This document shows positions 47,538 to 58,055 of a stretch of 64,000 nucleotides of DNA, piece after piece (position 1 is the first letter of the stretch; every line of letters begins with the position of its first letter). Under the pieces are notes generated by a model. It worked only from the letters and a program-made list of their open reading frames with translations, did not search any database and was not told the origin of the DNA. Origin of the DNA: Tanypteryx hageni (lineage: Eukaryota > Arthropoda > Insecta > Odonata > Petaluridae); NCBI GenBank assembly GCA_028673005.1, contig CM054118.1:57171338-57235337 (forward strand). The letters are read 5' to 3'. The translations under genes were made by a program, and so were the position numbers.

Positions 47538-47543
47538 AATAAA
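47538..47543 (+). terminator. AATAAA polyadenylation signal of the pogo-like relic
   Basis: A consensus hexamer 109 bases after the final stop, in AT-rich sequence, where a transposase mRNA would end. No independent evidence of use. Confidence 0.45.
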
Positions 47544-47589
47544 TAGATTTATAACATTTTTTCCTCCTAATTTTTCGAAATTCCCGATG

Positions 47590-47801
47590 GTAGCCCATAT
47601 TCGGACCCGCCTTTCTCGGTAACGAGTTTGATCTTTTTCAGAAAAATCTGTTTTGTTTGTAATGGTAATTTCAGGAAATTTTAACTATTCGTCTTGTAGC
47701 CAGATAAATTTGCTATTGATTCATGTTTTTACTTTAATGTTTCATAAATCTATCTTTGAGTGATATACAAATAAGAAAGTGGTGGCCCATATTCGGATCT
47801 G

Positions 47802-47805
<4 letters not shown>
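47590..47805. repeat. direct repeat GCCCATATTCGGA, about 190 bp apart
   Basis: GTAGCCCATATTCGGACCCGCC at 47590-47611 and GTGGCCCATATTCGGATCTGC at 47782-47802 are near-identical. The second is immediately followed by the (CT)n(AT)n array. They may mark the 3' end of the pogo-like element, but a matching inverted copy upstream was not seen. Confidence 0.5.
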
Positions 47806-47886
<81 letters not shown>

Positions 47887-48094
47887 CAACTTACGGAAAA
47901 GGAAAGATAAAATGAATATATGGATGTCAACAAGGTGTTGGGATAAGAAACCCAGTGAGCACTCACCAATCAGACGACTTCAGGTTGGCGAGGCCCCGGG
48001 GATGTCGAAGTGACACACGTAAAATAACACAAAAACACAGAAACATCACAAACGTAAAGCTTTCGGAACTACTCCTTCTTCAGCTACAGAGAGA

Positions 48095-48151
<57 letters not shown>

Positions 48152-48173
48152 TAGATAGATAGATAGATAGATA
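47803..48173. mobile_element. AT-linked repeat copy between compound microsatellites
   Basis: (CT)n(AT)n at 47803-47884, repeat 47885-48096, then (AT)n(AG)n(ATAG)n at 48097-48173. The repeat is a single, non-inverted copy of the left half of the 27.1-27.5 kb element. On the minus strand it contains CTGAAGA (48083-48077), one base, GGAG-TAG-TTCC (48075-48065), GAAA (48064-48061), the hammerhead-like layout. Compared with the 27-kb copy, an A changed to G in the stem keeps pairing as G-U. Tentatively Penelope-like. No coding domain. Confidence 0.6.
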
Positions 48174-48278
48174 ATCGTCTTTATTCGGGCGAAATTTAGA
48201 CCATAAGGTCCATTCTTACATTTAGAGAGAGAGAGAAGGAGGAAGGGTATTATATAACATGCTTGAGGAAGCTTCAAA

Positions 48279-48518
48279 ATGTGGATAGAAGAAGTATCTG
48301 AAGAACTACTAGGAAGGAAATGCGAAAAGCGAATAGTATATGTACAGATAACAAAGGGTAAGGGGGACTGGATCTGTCTAACGGGAGAGAGCACGATGGA
48401 AGACTTGATTGAAAGATTACTAGATGGAGAAAGAGGTAGGAAATGGCATCACATCCTAGCTGACTTGAAGAGTAAACGTAGTTATAATGATATGTAGACT
48501 ATGGCAGAAAATAGAAGT
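48279..48518 (+). pseudogene. LINE ORF2 C-terminal fragment
   Basis: The frame from 48279 ends DLIERLLDGERGRKWHHILA DLKSKRSYNDM, a stop at 48495-48497, then TMAENRS. This matches the last residues of many non-LTR retrotransposon ORF2 proteins (LLEG-RGRKR-H-L-DLK-RSYNDMK-MAENRS-W). The first 30 codons are less certain. The in-frame stop and loss of the rest make it a relic. It resembles, but is not the same copy as, the LINE tail at 7179-7478. Confidence 0.5.
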
Positions 48519-49858
48519 ATGAAGACAGAGAAGAGAGAAAGAAGGACACGAAAAATGTAATCCTAATTTTTTCCGTAACCTTTTCTTCCTTCATCTGGGA
48601 TAAGTTGAGTGGGAAGAATCTCCGTTGTGTCTTTTTTATATACCATCTTTTCGTCCGATATAGGAATGGATTTTTTGCTTCGTCGGTTTTTGAAGGGAGT
48701 TAGTTTATCCACGTCTAGAAGAAAAAAATAAACTCGCCGAGAAAAGTTGGTAATTTTTTTCTGCGGTCGGTTGAGTTACAAATGGGAGTCTATTCTTCTC
48801 ATAACGTTAAGAGTCAAGAAGACGAGTGATCCTTCTGTAGTCATGAACAGATGATCGCTTCAACAGCAAGATGCTGGTTCACAGTGCCACGTTTCCAAAT
48901 GCTTTTACCGAGAATGTTATTTCTGACATTTCCGAGCGTTTTTGCGGTTTATGTAGTTTCGTATGAATTCTTGGCAATTCTCTTTGAAAGATATATGGGT
49001 CCTGTGTAAATGACGGATTTTTATGATATCCGGTCTCTTTAGTTGAATTGTCGTAATCAAATTTGATACTGCCGATAGGATACTCGCGAAGCTGAATCTA
49101 ACATAGTAGTAGTAAAATTATTACAGACCTAAGGCCTTCATTCTCCAGTAAAAGCAAAGCAATATTTACACCGCCAAAAAAATCGAATTCGCTAAAAAAA
49201 TTTAAATGGTCTCATTTTGATATATACCGAACGGATCTCATTAAGAGTTGCTGCATTAAATGGAATAAAAAACAATGTATAGCAGAAAAGTGGGAATTTA
49301 AAGCAGGGACGAATGAGTGATGAATAAACCAATACACAGAATAGATTAGATATATTTTCTCTTTCGAAAAAAACAACAATCTCATAAACGTCATTAAAAT
49401 TGTGCTTACGTAATTGATACAATATATGTACATTTGTTTTTCCACTTATTGATCAGATCGTAGTTAAGAGGCGATTTTGAGCTCTTAAGAAGTTTTATAC
49501 TGGTTGGTTCAATCAAGCTGTGTGAAAGGATGTCAAGTCATGAAGGGCTCTCATTCGAGCATTCAGTCACTCAATCACATTGTTGGCAGAGGGAAATTTA
49601 TTGCCAGCCGTAACCTTCTCTTGCAAAGGGCATCACGCATGTCCTTACTTCTTGACCTGGGGCCAAAAGGGACGCCAGATGCATTTCGTAATTAACTTCA
49701 GTTTAATAATAATAAAAACAATTGTTTTGATAGTTATTTGACTGCACACGTGCGAGTTACGATATATATGTTGCTGAGGTTTGGAATAAACCTTAGTGAT
49801 ATAGAAAGAAGACTTGCCAGGTATTATTCATATCACGGCAATGAAACCACCCTTATGT
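48519..49858. other. non-coding, nothing recognised
   Basis: AT-rich. Short frames at 49192-49445 (minus) and 49504-49695 (plus) have no domain. Confidence 0.5.
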
Positions 49859-49866
49859 CTAATATC

Positions 49867-50024
49867 CAGGGGCGTAGCGAACACCCCCGCAGCCCCCGCG
49901 CGGCAGGGGGGCCCATGGCCAAAGCGGTCCCATATTTTTTTCATGAGGCCCTTAAATTTTTTCCGGGACTTCAATTTTGTTTTGGCGGGGGGGGGGGGGG
50001 CACACATTTTTCGGTACGCCTTTA
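49867..50024. mobile_element. hAT-type MITE, 158 bp, perfect TSD
   Basis: Flanked by the identical octamer CTAATATC at 49859-49866 and 50025-50032. The left terminus CAGGGGCGTA and the reversed right terminus TAAAGGCGTA share GGCGTA. The interior is GC-rich on the left and holds a run of about 14 G near 49986-49999. The two frames across it (49738-50028, 49814-50038) are accidental. Confidence 0.8.
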
Positions 50025-50080
50025 CTAATATCTACTAATTTTTAGCGTTTTTTCCCATAAAATCCAATGCCTTCTATTTT

Positions 50081-50288
50081 TCCGTCTGTTTGTCTGATTG
50101 ACGCGCTCGTAAGCGGAAACACCTAGGGACTGCATCTTTTCGCCAATCGATTCGGTATTGTCTCGCTGCGCATGTTTTCCCTGTTTGCCCGTCCTTCTGT
50201 CTGTCTTATTATTTTCAGCGCTAATTTCTCGTAAACGAAAGCAGCTAGAGACTTCGTTTAGTATTCTGTCTCATTGCGCGCATTTTCT
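50081..50288 (+). repeat. tandem duplication, period about 108 bp
   Basis: 50081-50180 and 50189-50288 share CCGTC-TCTGT-TGTCT, CTCGTAA-CG-AA, CTAG-GACT, GTATT-TGTCTC, TTGCGC/CTGCGC and CAT-TTTTC in order. The GTCTGTC opening recalls the dispersed elements at 14.17, 31.5 and 39.75 kb, but no longer alignment holds. Confidence 0.65.
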
Positions 50289-50304
50289 TGTGGAGGCTCT
50301 AGTG

Positions 50305-50591
50305 CAGTGCTTTGTAACTTTTTTTCGGTCGCGGAATCCTTATGCAAACCAAAATTTTTCGCGAAACCCCATTATCTTTCAAAATAATAATACATCTATA
50401 CACAAGTGAACAAATCACATTCGCGTTGCTGTTATTTGACGTGCGCAGACTAATTTATTTATTATTATTAGTAATTTTAAAAATTATTACAAAATCATAA
50501 AAATTTCATATTTTCAACTAACATTTGCGGAACCCCTGAGTCCCCTTTGCAGAACCCCAGGGTTCCGCGGAATCCAGGTTGAAAACCACTG
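50305..50591. mobile_element. hAT-type MITE, 287 bp
   Basis: The left end CAGTGCTTTGTAAC and the reverse complement of the right end CAGTGGTTTTCAACC, each followed by a CGCGGAA block, form the inverted termini. Flanking octamers CTCTAGTG (50297-50304) and CTCTACTA (50592-50599) agree at six of eight positions, fitting an ageing hAT duplication. No coding content. Confidence 0.75.
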
Positions 50592-50599
50592 CTCTACTA

Positions 50600-53382
50600 T
50601 CATGGAGGTAAAAAATGCCATTTAAACTTCCTTTTTTATGTTTTGTTTCAAAAATTCTTATTAACTAAATTGATTTATTTTTCAGTTAAGTACGCCGTAA
50701 TTAAATTTTTAGCTAGTCATACTGGTACGCATAAAGATTTACATTCTATATTAAAATTTTTTTAAATGCCGCCATTTACTATCTGCTTCAGCAGCTCTTT
50801 CCTTAATTGTTCTGTAATTCATAAGAAATGCTAATTATATAATGCATTTAGCAGGCTTAAGTTTTTCAAAATTCATAAGATGTAGGTATGGGTCTCATAA
50901 CTTATCTATCAAAATTCTGATTACGCAAGATTTTCCCTGCTGCATGTCGGCAGTCCTCTATCTATATCTGGTTCTACCAACTCTTCAATTACTTCTATAT
51001 GCAACTTTTAAAAATTCAACTATAAAGCTCTATATATTCTCCGCCTCGGGTGGTCATACACTCTGCAGCTATATTTTATTAAATGCTATTATATTATTCT
51101 TACAAAAAAATATATAATACGTTGTGCTGAAATAGGGGAAAATATCAAGAAAAGCCTGAAGCGAGAGAATATACTATAAATGTAAACAATACTGCAAGCA
51201 CTTAAATATATCGTAAGCGAGAATAAAACTGAACTCGGATGTAGTACAAGATTTGTATTCCTCAATTCTGTATTCTCACCTCGTTTGAATTTGAATGTAG
51301 TGTGACTATCTAGAACTATATCCATACTACTCATGTATAGGTCAACGCAAGTGGTGGTTATACCTTTCTATTTCTAAAAAAGTAACTTTTTCATCGTTGA
51401 TATCAGGAGGCGTTTCTATTAAAAACTGTTATCATAGGGAAATAGAATTCCGAGAATTACAGTCAATTGGAAACAAAACGTTTAATTCACCAAACAAGAC
51501 AAAATTATGAGCTACGTTAAGTCCTCTGTGGGCATACCGCAAATACGAAATCAGGAGTAAAGCCTTATTGGAAATATTGATCCTATAATAGCCTCCATCA
51601 ACTTAAAACCGTTAGTGGCAAGTTAATTTGCTTAAGTTTCATTTTTTCATGGCGAGGATATTAACGTCAGTTCAATGACACTAGGCGTAAATCTCACGTG
51701 AAAAAGTTGACAACTTAATAAAAATAGCATTTTAAGCCCTTTTTTCCGCCTTAAAGAAGATTTCTCTTCCCTCTCTCCCTAACTGTCTCGTGTCATCCCA
51801 AAAACCACTCTCCCCCCCCCCCCCTCTTTCCGACACCTAATGGCAATTTTGATTAACACGGGCGCGCCGTCGAACTAATGGACGAACAATTGACTGACGC
51901 TGATCTCATTTCTACCGGTATAAACCGTCATCTCTGGATGCACCGCCGGCCTCTTTCCCTCCGCTGTCCAATTAGCGAGCGCATGGAACACCCAATACGT
52001 TCTGGGTTGGGAGGGGACTCTCCATCGTCCTTTTTTTCTCTTTCTCTCCCTTCTTTCGCTCTCTCTCTCTCTCTATCTATCTCTCTCTCCCCCTCTCACC
52101 TCTCTATTCCTCCCCTACCGAAGCGCCGCCTAACAGGGGGAAGCGTCGGCTAAAACCCCCAATCGCCTCGCTACAAAAACCCTTCTTCTGCCGCAGTCAC
52201 TTAAGGAAAATTAATACAAGAGCAAGTGGTTTCTCGACGCCAATCCGTTTAATGCCTCAGGGTTATGAAATTCTCGTCGGGCTGACAAAGGAGCGTTTTT
52301 TTCTTCCCAGGTTTTTTCACGGAGAAAGGTGGATTTCGTTAATATCATAGCGGGCGCGAAGAAAATGATGATATGAGAGGAAAAGTGGTGGTTATTGGTT
52401 TAGCCTTGTGGTAAGCGACGGGTCGATTCGATTTTATGCGCCCTCGTGTGCACACAGTCAAACCTCCGTATCGCGAAGAGGGTAAAAATAATTTGAGCCT
52501 CTGGAAGTTCGAGTTAAAGAACAACGAGTTAACGTAAAATTCAAATTATCCACACCGAGTTATCGAGATTCCAAGTTCTTGAGGTTCGGATACGTTATGT
52601 AGTTTAAATTTGCAGATACTATCCTAGTCTTGGTTGATTATATTCTCAAAGATAAAATATGGCTTTAAAACATTGAAATAATCAGGGAATCATTTTGAAA
52701 CTTATGAATTACGAGGTTGTTTCAGTCTACAAGGTCACTACCCACTCCGATAATTGTCTACGTAAATATCAATGATGATTCCCTTGGTTACGATTAAGTT
52801 CAAATGTATTCACTAGGTCGCAGAAACTGTTTTTTTTTATAAACATAACTTCCAAAATGGCTGTATATATAGAAACATGGTGTCAAGTGTATATCTGAAG
52901 TGTGATTATATTTTTGCGTGCAAGAGGAACACAATCGCCTTAAATCCATCGAATGATATTTCAGCAAGCAAACCAAATTTCATGTCTCGAAAAAATGCAT
53001 AGGATTTTTGTAGCGACTTCGACAACGGGAGGACATATTTTCGGGATGAGGAACGACTCAGTCGGCGCAGCACTCCTTGCACTGATGACAATGCTTGCAG
53101 TATTGATGCCTTTACCAGGGAAACATGACCGACAAAACTTTCTGGCATTGCAAATGAACTGAAAATTTCACTTGAAGAAACATATGGATGGTCAAAATTT
53201 TTCATATTCTAATGCATGCTTCATGCCTATCACTGCTTCAATAAACTAGTGCCACGCTAGGATAAGTGCTAGAACAATTTTGGTGTCTATATGAAAAATA
53301 ATGAGCTTGTATGAACTCATTGTTCAATTAAATTAAATGTATATCCCTATATCGTTGGTAGCTCAATAACTTTGGCTGATAT
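50600..53382. other. non-coding; C run and CT-rich patch at 51760-52110
   Basis: 51808-51825 is a C-rich run, and 52028-52115 is CT-rich, with (CT)n near 52060-52090. The two opposite-strand frames at 52906-53205 and 52953-53162 show no domain. The rest is AT-rich. Confidence 0.45.
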
Positions 53383-53442
53383 TATTAAAAGTAAAATACT
53401 CCTATAGCCAATATTGGCTATAGGAGTATTTTACTTTTAATA
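53383..53442. repeat. perfect 60-bp palindrome without spacer
   Basis: The 30-base half starting TATTAAAAGTAAAATACTCC at 53383 is followed at once by its exact reverse complement, 53413-53442, with the centre CCAAT|ATTGG. The phrase GTATATCCCTATAT occurs on both sides, at about 53338 and at 53443. Confidence 0.95.
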
Positions 53443-54051
53443 GTATATCCCTATATAGCAGCAATTCTTGTCATATTTTTCGAAATGCCCTCGCGTAAGG
53501 TGAATTTATTTACGGAGAAAATTTCCGACTTTTTTTGAGTGAAAAATGGCTATGTATACAAAGATTACATTATCTTTTTTATAAAATATTATAATTATTT
53601 TCCTTACAGTTCTTGAAGCAATCGATGTAACACATTCATTTCTATTGAAATTTCGAAAATTCAGCTGAAATCAGACTCTAAAAACAGTTCTTAGCGACGA
53701 TTCCAGTCTTTATATAGAAAGAGTAACTTCGAATTAATATTTGAATTTTTCTATTCTAACTAGGTTGCAACTCGAAGAGCTTACTTGACTCTTTTTTCTA
53801 TTTTCGAGAAAAAAGAATTCTGCTGGCTTTTAGTTATATTACGAAACGCTTCCATAATTCAGCGAGCGAAAAGATAAGATGTCTCTGTTCTCTGTGAGGT
53901 ACCCTACAGAGCGAAATTTTTCGTCGCCTCTGAAAAACTCGAGTGTTCGCGTGCACCAAAAACTCCTTTCACTTCCGGAATTCCTTTTTCTTTGCCATGA
54001 TGCTGCACCCATTTCTCTCTCTCCATTTTCTATATTACCATTCTTCTAAAC
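53443..54051. other. non-coding, nothing recognised
   Basis: AT-rich. Confidence 0.5.
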
Positions 54052-54336
54052 CAGTGGTTCCCAACCTGGGTGCCGCGGCACACTGGGGCGCCGCAGCTGA
54101 TTGGTAGGGTTGCCGCGATAAAATTAGTTTTGTAAATAAATTTGTTTGCAGATAACTAGGACTTTAATTTTATTCCTAATAAATTGATTATGGTATGATA
54201 CCAACAAATGGATATGTTCAAAGGTTTCAATACTCGTTTGTGAAAATATAAAAACATTGCTTGAAGGCTGGGGTGCCGCGAAATTCTGTTTATCTTTGAT
54301 AGGGTGCCGCGACTATAAAATGGTTGGGAACCACTG
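54052..54336. mobile_element. hAT-type MITE, 285 bp
   Basis: CAGTGGTTCCCAACC at the left end is the exact inverse of GGTTGGGAACCACTG at the right end. Both are followed inward by GTGCCGCG-type sequence, and GGGTGCCGCG recurs twice near the right end. Six bases CTAAAC lie directly outside both ends (54046-54051 and 54337-54342), fewer than the usual 8-bp duplication. The 98-codon minus frame inside and beyond it is not a known transposase. Confidence 0.85.
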
Positions 54337-54477
54337 CTAAACACTCCTTTCCATGTGATGGAAGTCTGAGCTCGAAAATTTAACCTCTTAATTTGGTACG
54401 ACGAGTTTTGCGTATAACTACCCACAAGCCGACAATACAGTGACGTAATCACGTGAAATAATAGTATGGATTATAAG

Positions 54478-55221
54478 TAGGGTATGGATTTTTCTGGTAA
54501 ACAAAATTTAATTTGGAGGGTAAATATCGGGTTTTATTATTTTCCTTTTCATTCGGGTTAAAATCTGGTATAAATAAGTTTTACGAGGTTTTAAAAAATA
54601 TTCAACTCGGGTAATTTTCCGGTTTTATTATTTTGTAATTCGGATAAAATGATTTTTAAATAAAAATCTCGTTTAACAATTTAAAAGTTTTATCAACAAT
54701 CAAAACTTTTTTATATACTTTAAGTATGCTTGAGAGTGTGATATCTTCTGTTAAACGCCTAAAGGTGGAGAGGAACACCTCGCAGGCTGAACAGACATCT
54801 TGCTTCCCGCTCAACTTCTTTTGAAAACGCCAGATATTAGTGAAATAATTTTTCTTTCGTAGTGTTTTCAATTAACAGACACTTGGGCTCTCTTTTCCTT
54901 ATCCTATCAAAGCTCTAACAGCGACTAGTTAAGGCGCGTCCATGGCTATTCGTGGCGCGAGCAAACCAAGGAGATTAAGATTGTGTTACAAAGTAAGCTT
55001 ATGAATAAATTGTTTACGAAGAGAATGAACCAACCGATCACGAACATCTCGGACTGCACATAAGTGCTGAGGTGCCTACAAGCGCCAGAATAGAAATTCT
55101 GCGATCAAATCTAAAAATATTTTTGTTTAAGGAAAACTAATAATTTCGGATTTTACCCGAAATTTAAAAAAAAACAATCGGAGGGTAAAATTCGGCTAAA
55201 ACCCAAAAAACCCATACCCTA
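54478..55221. mobile_element. hAT-type element, 744 bp, perfect TSD and long inverted ends
   Basis: The octamer ATTATAAG lies at 54470-54477 and 55222-55229. Ends read TAGGGTATGGATTTTTCTGG and, reversed from the right, TAGGGTATGGGTTTTTTGGG. Similarity continues inward (GGAGGGTAAA-ATCGGG against CGGAGGGTAAAATTCGG). The left side has an internal duplication, CGGGTTTTATTATTTT at about 54527 and CCGGTTTTATTATTTT at about 54611. The interior minus frame 54656-54871 (71 codons, with a C-x2-C in SGKQDVCSACEVF) has no recognisable domain; a decayed zinc finger of a transposase is possible but unsupported. Confidence 0.85.
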
Positions 55222-55229
55222 ATTATAAG

Positions 55230-56640
55230 CATGGGGATGTGAGAAAGTTATTGCATCTATTCAATTTCTTTCGCGCGTTTTCTGAAAGTAGAGATCGCCT
55301 TACATTTAGACCAACACGTTACTTTTAAAGATATTGTTATAAAAATGCTTATAGTTATAAATAATTGTTATTTTTATTTATCCTAATTATTTAGACGATC
55401 AGAAATAATATCACCAAGTTCAGTACATCGTTTAGCATGAATTCGTGACCAATGTTCCTAAAAGCTGAAAATAAACAACATTCATGATTCCGTCATGTTA
55501 GGTGCAAGGATATAAGTAACATTAGTGAGAGAGTTTATATAGCATGTAGATATATTATGGTCAATATTATCGTTATTACCTGGAAAAAATACCAAATTTT
55601 ACGCCTACATGCATTTTTTGAAATGTTTTTATAATAAAAGTGATCTTTGACATATTTAAGTTACAAGAATCCTGAGTGGGTGGAACTTAGGAGCCGGAAA
55701 GTGGAGGTTACATTGTTGCTATGAATGTATCTCTGTCTTTTATTAATGCCTTCAACGCTTTGCATGCGATCCGCTTACTCGGGGTCGTTGCCATGGAAAC
55801 CGAAATCAGTCGAGGGCCTGCCATTGGCTCGGGTCTCGCCCCCTGCTGAATTGCTACCCCGAAACACCGACGAAATTATCGCCATAACGCCGGTTTTCAT
55901 CTCGCAACCACGTTCAAGATGCTTGTCGCATCGTTCTTCTCTCAGCGTCGTGTGAAGTCAGGATGTTCCATCTTTTCTGGCATTCCAGAGAGGTCACGAG
56001 TTCCCTAACCTTTTGCCTCGTAGACAATTGGTCTGACGTAATCAGCGTTGGATGTTTAATTATCGACGCAGCAATACACACATCACAAGCAGATCCGTTT
56101 TATGATTCGATTCGCTCATCGAGAACCACTTTCACATTACTAGTAATTCGGTACGATGAGTTTCAAAGTTATGCAAGCATTTCCATTTTCTCGATTAAAT
56201 TGTTTATAATTGAAAAGACTGTTTGAAATTCCACCATCTCGGGGTCAATGATACAAATATTGTTTTGCATCGAAATATTTTACGAAAAGTCAATAAAAAT
56301 TATTATCGTAAATGTCTAAAACTTATCTATTTGTCTATTTTCGTCAAATTTAATTATTTATGATGAATATATGTGAACGTTCTTGTATTTAGTCCTTGAA
56401 TGGTGTTTATATATTTTGTTTTAAGCAGTATGTCATCCTTTCTTTGTAGAGTTATTCTCAGTATTTTAAGAAAGTCTTTTGAGCGTATAAGCTCTTTCAG
56501 CGTCAACTCTGGTTTACCGGTTCCCAATATTTGCAATTTAATGAAAAAATCAGGAAAAATTGCAGAATAGTCTTCTTAATATCTATATTTTAGCACACAC
56601 ACAAGTTAATTTCTTGTAAAGGTATGTTAAATAAAAGAAA
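55230..56640. other. non-coding, nothing recognised
   Basis: Mostly AT-rich, with a GC-richer patch at 55740-55960 holding a 76-codon frame (55725-55955) without a domain. No repeats seen. Confidence 0.45.
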
Positions 56641-56659
56641 CTATTAAATGGTTAACGTG

Positions 56660-57230
56660 AATTGCTATGAGTAAAAACAATTGAACGAGTAGATGGAACC
56701 GACGGAAATATAAATAATTGAACAGGTGAATTGAATTATAAAGTTTTGAACGGATAACTGGAACCGCAAAAGGTATAAACAATATAACGGGTTCACTGTA
56801 CCGCCAGACATCAACAATTGAAGGTGTAATCTGTACCACCGGTGGAATATGATACTGTACGGTTAATTTTAACCACCAGAACTATACTAGTCAGTAGTAT
56901 AAACAATAGAAGTGTACAACCCAAAGTATAAAAATTTGAAAGGATATGTGTACAATAGTGCGTATAAACAACTGAACGGGTCAATTATACTAGCCGTATT
57001 ATTAACAATTGAATGAGTAATGTGAACTGCACTAACTATTAGTAGCAGAAAGGGAAATCAAGTTACTCATTAAAAACTTGATAATTCAATCCACCCGTTC
57101 AATTGTTTATATTTCCGACGGCTCAATCCACCCGTTCAACTGTTTATACATTCCGGTGGATTACATATCCCTTACAATATTATATGCTACTGGTGTTATG
57201 AATATCCCGTGAAATTGTTTATAAATCGCT
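56660..57230. repeat. degenerate minisatellite, about 34-bp unit, with inverted half
   Basis: Units close to AACAATTGAACGGGT...ACCG...GTATA recur from about 56667 to 57030 at roughly 34-36 base spacing (near 56667, 56713, 56743, 56778, 56812, 56902, 56934, 56967, 57002). From about 57085 the same unit appears inverted as ACCCGTTCAATTGTTTATA (57092, 57130 and a weak one near 57205). Divergence is high, so the array is old. Confidence 0.75.
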
Positions 57231-57258
57231 TGTTAACATTCCCCGCCTTTCCCATCCT

Positions 57259-57412
57259 GTCCGCATAACGCCCTGTCGGCATAAGGTCCGTTCGGCATAA
57301 CGTCCGTTCGGCATAATGTCCGTTCGGCATAACGTCCGTTCGGCATAACGTCCGTTCGGCATAACGTCCGTTCGGCATAACGTCTGTTCGGCATAACGTC
57401 CGTCGGTATACA
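57259..57412. repeat. 16-bp minisatellite, nine to ten units
   Basis: CGGCATAA recurs at exactly 16-base steps at 57277, 57293, 57309, 57325, 57341, 57357, 57373 and 57389, with unit GTCCGTTCGGCATAAC and a decayed unit at each edge. Units are nearly identical, in contrast to the adjacent array. Because 16 is not a multiple of 3, both minus-strand frames (57196-57489, 57219-57437) cycle through all phases of the unit and are not evidence of coding. Confidence 0.95.
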
Positions 57413-58055
57413 GTCCGGCCACGAGGAGCGACGTCATAAGATACTGAACTTCCTTGTAACATTTGCAGCGTTTCTGTTGTCATTTTCATGTATAAACGAG
57501 TTTAAATTAAATGAAGCTTGAAATTGCTTTCTTGTGCATCATCACTTGATTCAACGAAATTATTTCTTTCTTCCTTAGGCGAAATTTGTTGCGAGTAATT
57601 AAAAAGTATGTTAAATTGATATAAAGTTATAGCAATTTCATAAGTGTTAGGGTTGCATAATATTGTAGAGCTCAAGTGAAATACTAATTCAAATTTCTAA
57701 ATAGTAGTTATATTATTTTTGAGAAGTAAATCTAGAACCTGGAGAATGGAAGCATATGTTGCTAACAATAACCGAAATTGCACAAATTAAAAATTTTCTC
57801 ATATCAAAGTCTTTTTAACATTTGTTGCGTTAGTACGAAAAGAATTCTAGTCCGCTTGCACTGACGCACCATCTACAGTACAGTACGGATTCAAAGTCCC
57901 TTTGTGCTTCGGGCGTAGAACATGTACGCCGGAAGGAACAAGCCACAGACACGCTCACTTCAGCACGCGGTGCGCATGTATTTGACTGCAGCGTCCGCGC
58001 GCAAAAGGGAAGGAGCAGTAGGCGGTGCCATAGTTACACAAACACAAACCGCATC
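57413..58055. other. non-coding, nothing recognised
   Basis: AT-rich, becoming GC-richer after 57850. Confidence 0.45.

Noticed and set aside
52906..53205. 99-codon minus frame overlapped by a 69-codon plus frame
   Set aside because: Composition is not simple, but neither frame shows a known domain or splice signals, and only one could be real.
57196..57489. 97-codon repeat protein with RTDVMPNGRYAE-like units
   Set aside because: The 16-bp period is not a multiple of three, so any frame reads the array through cycling phases; no other evidence of coding.
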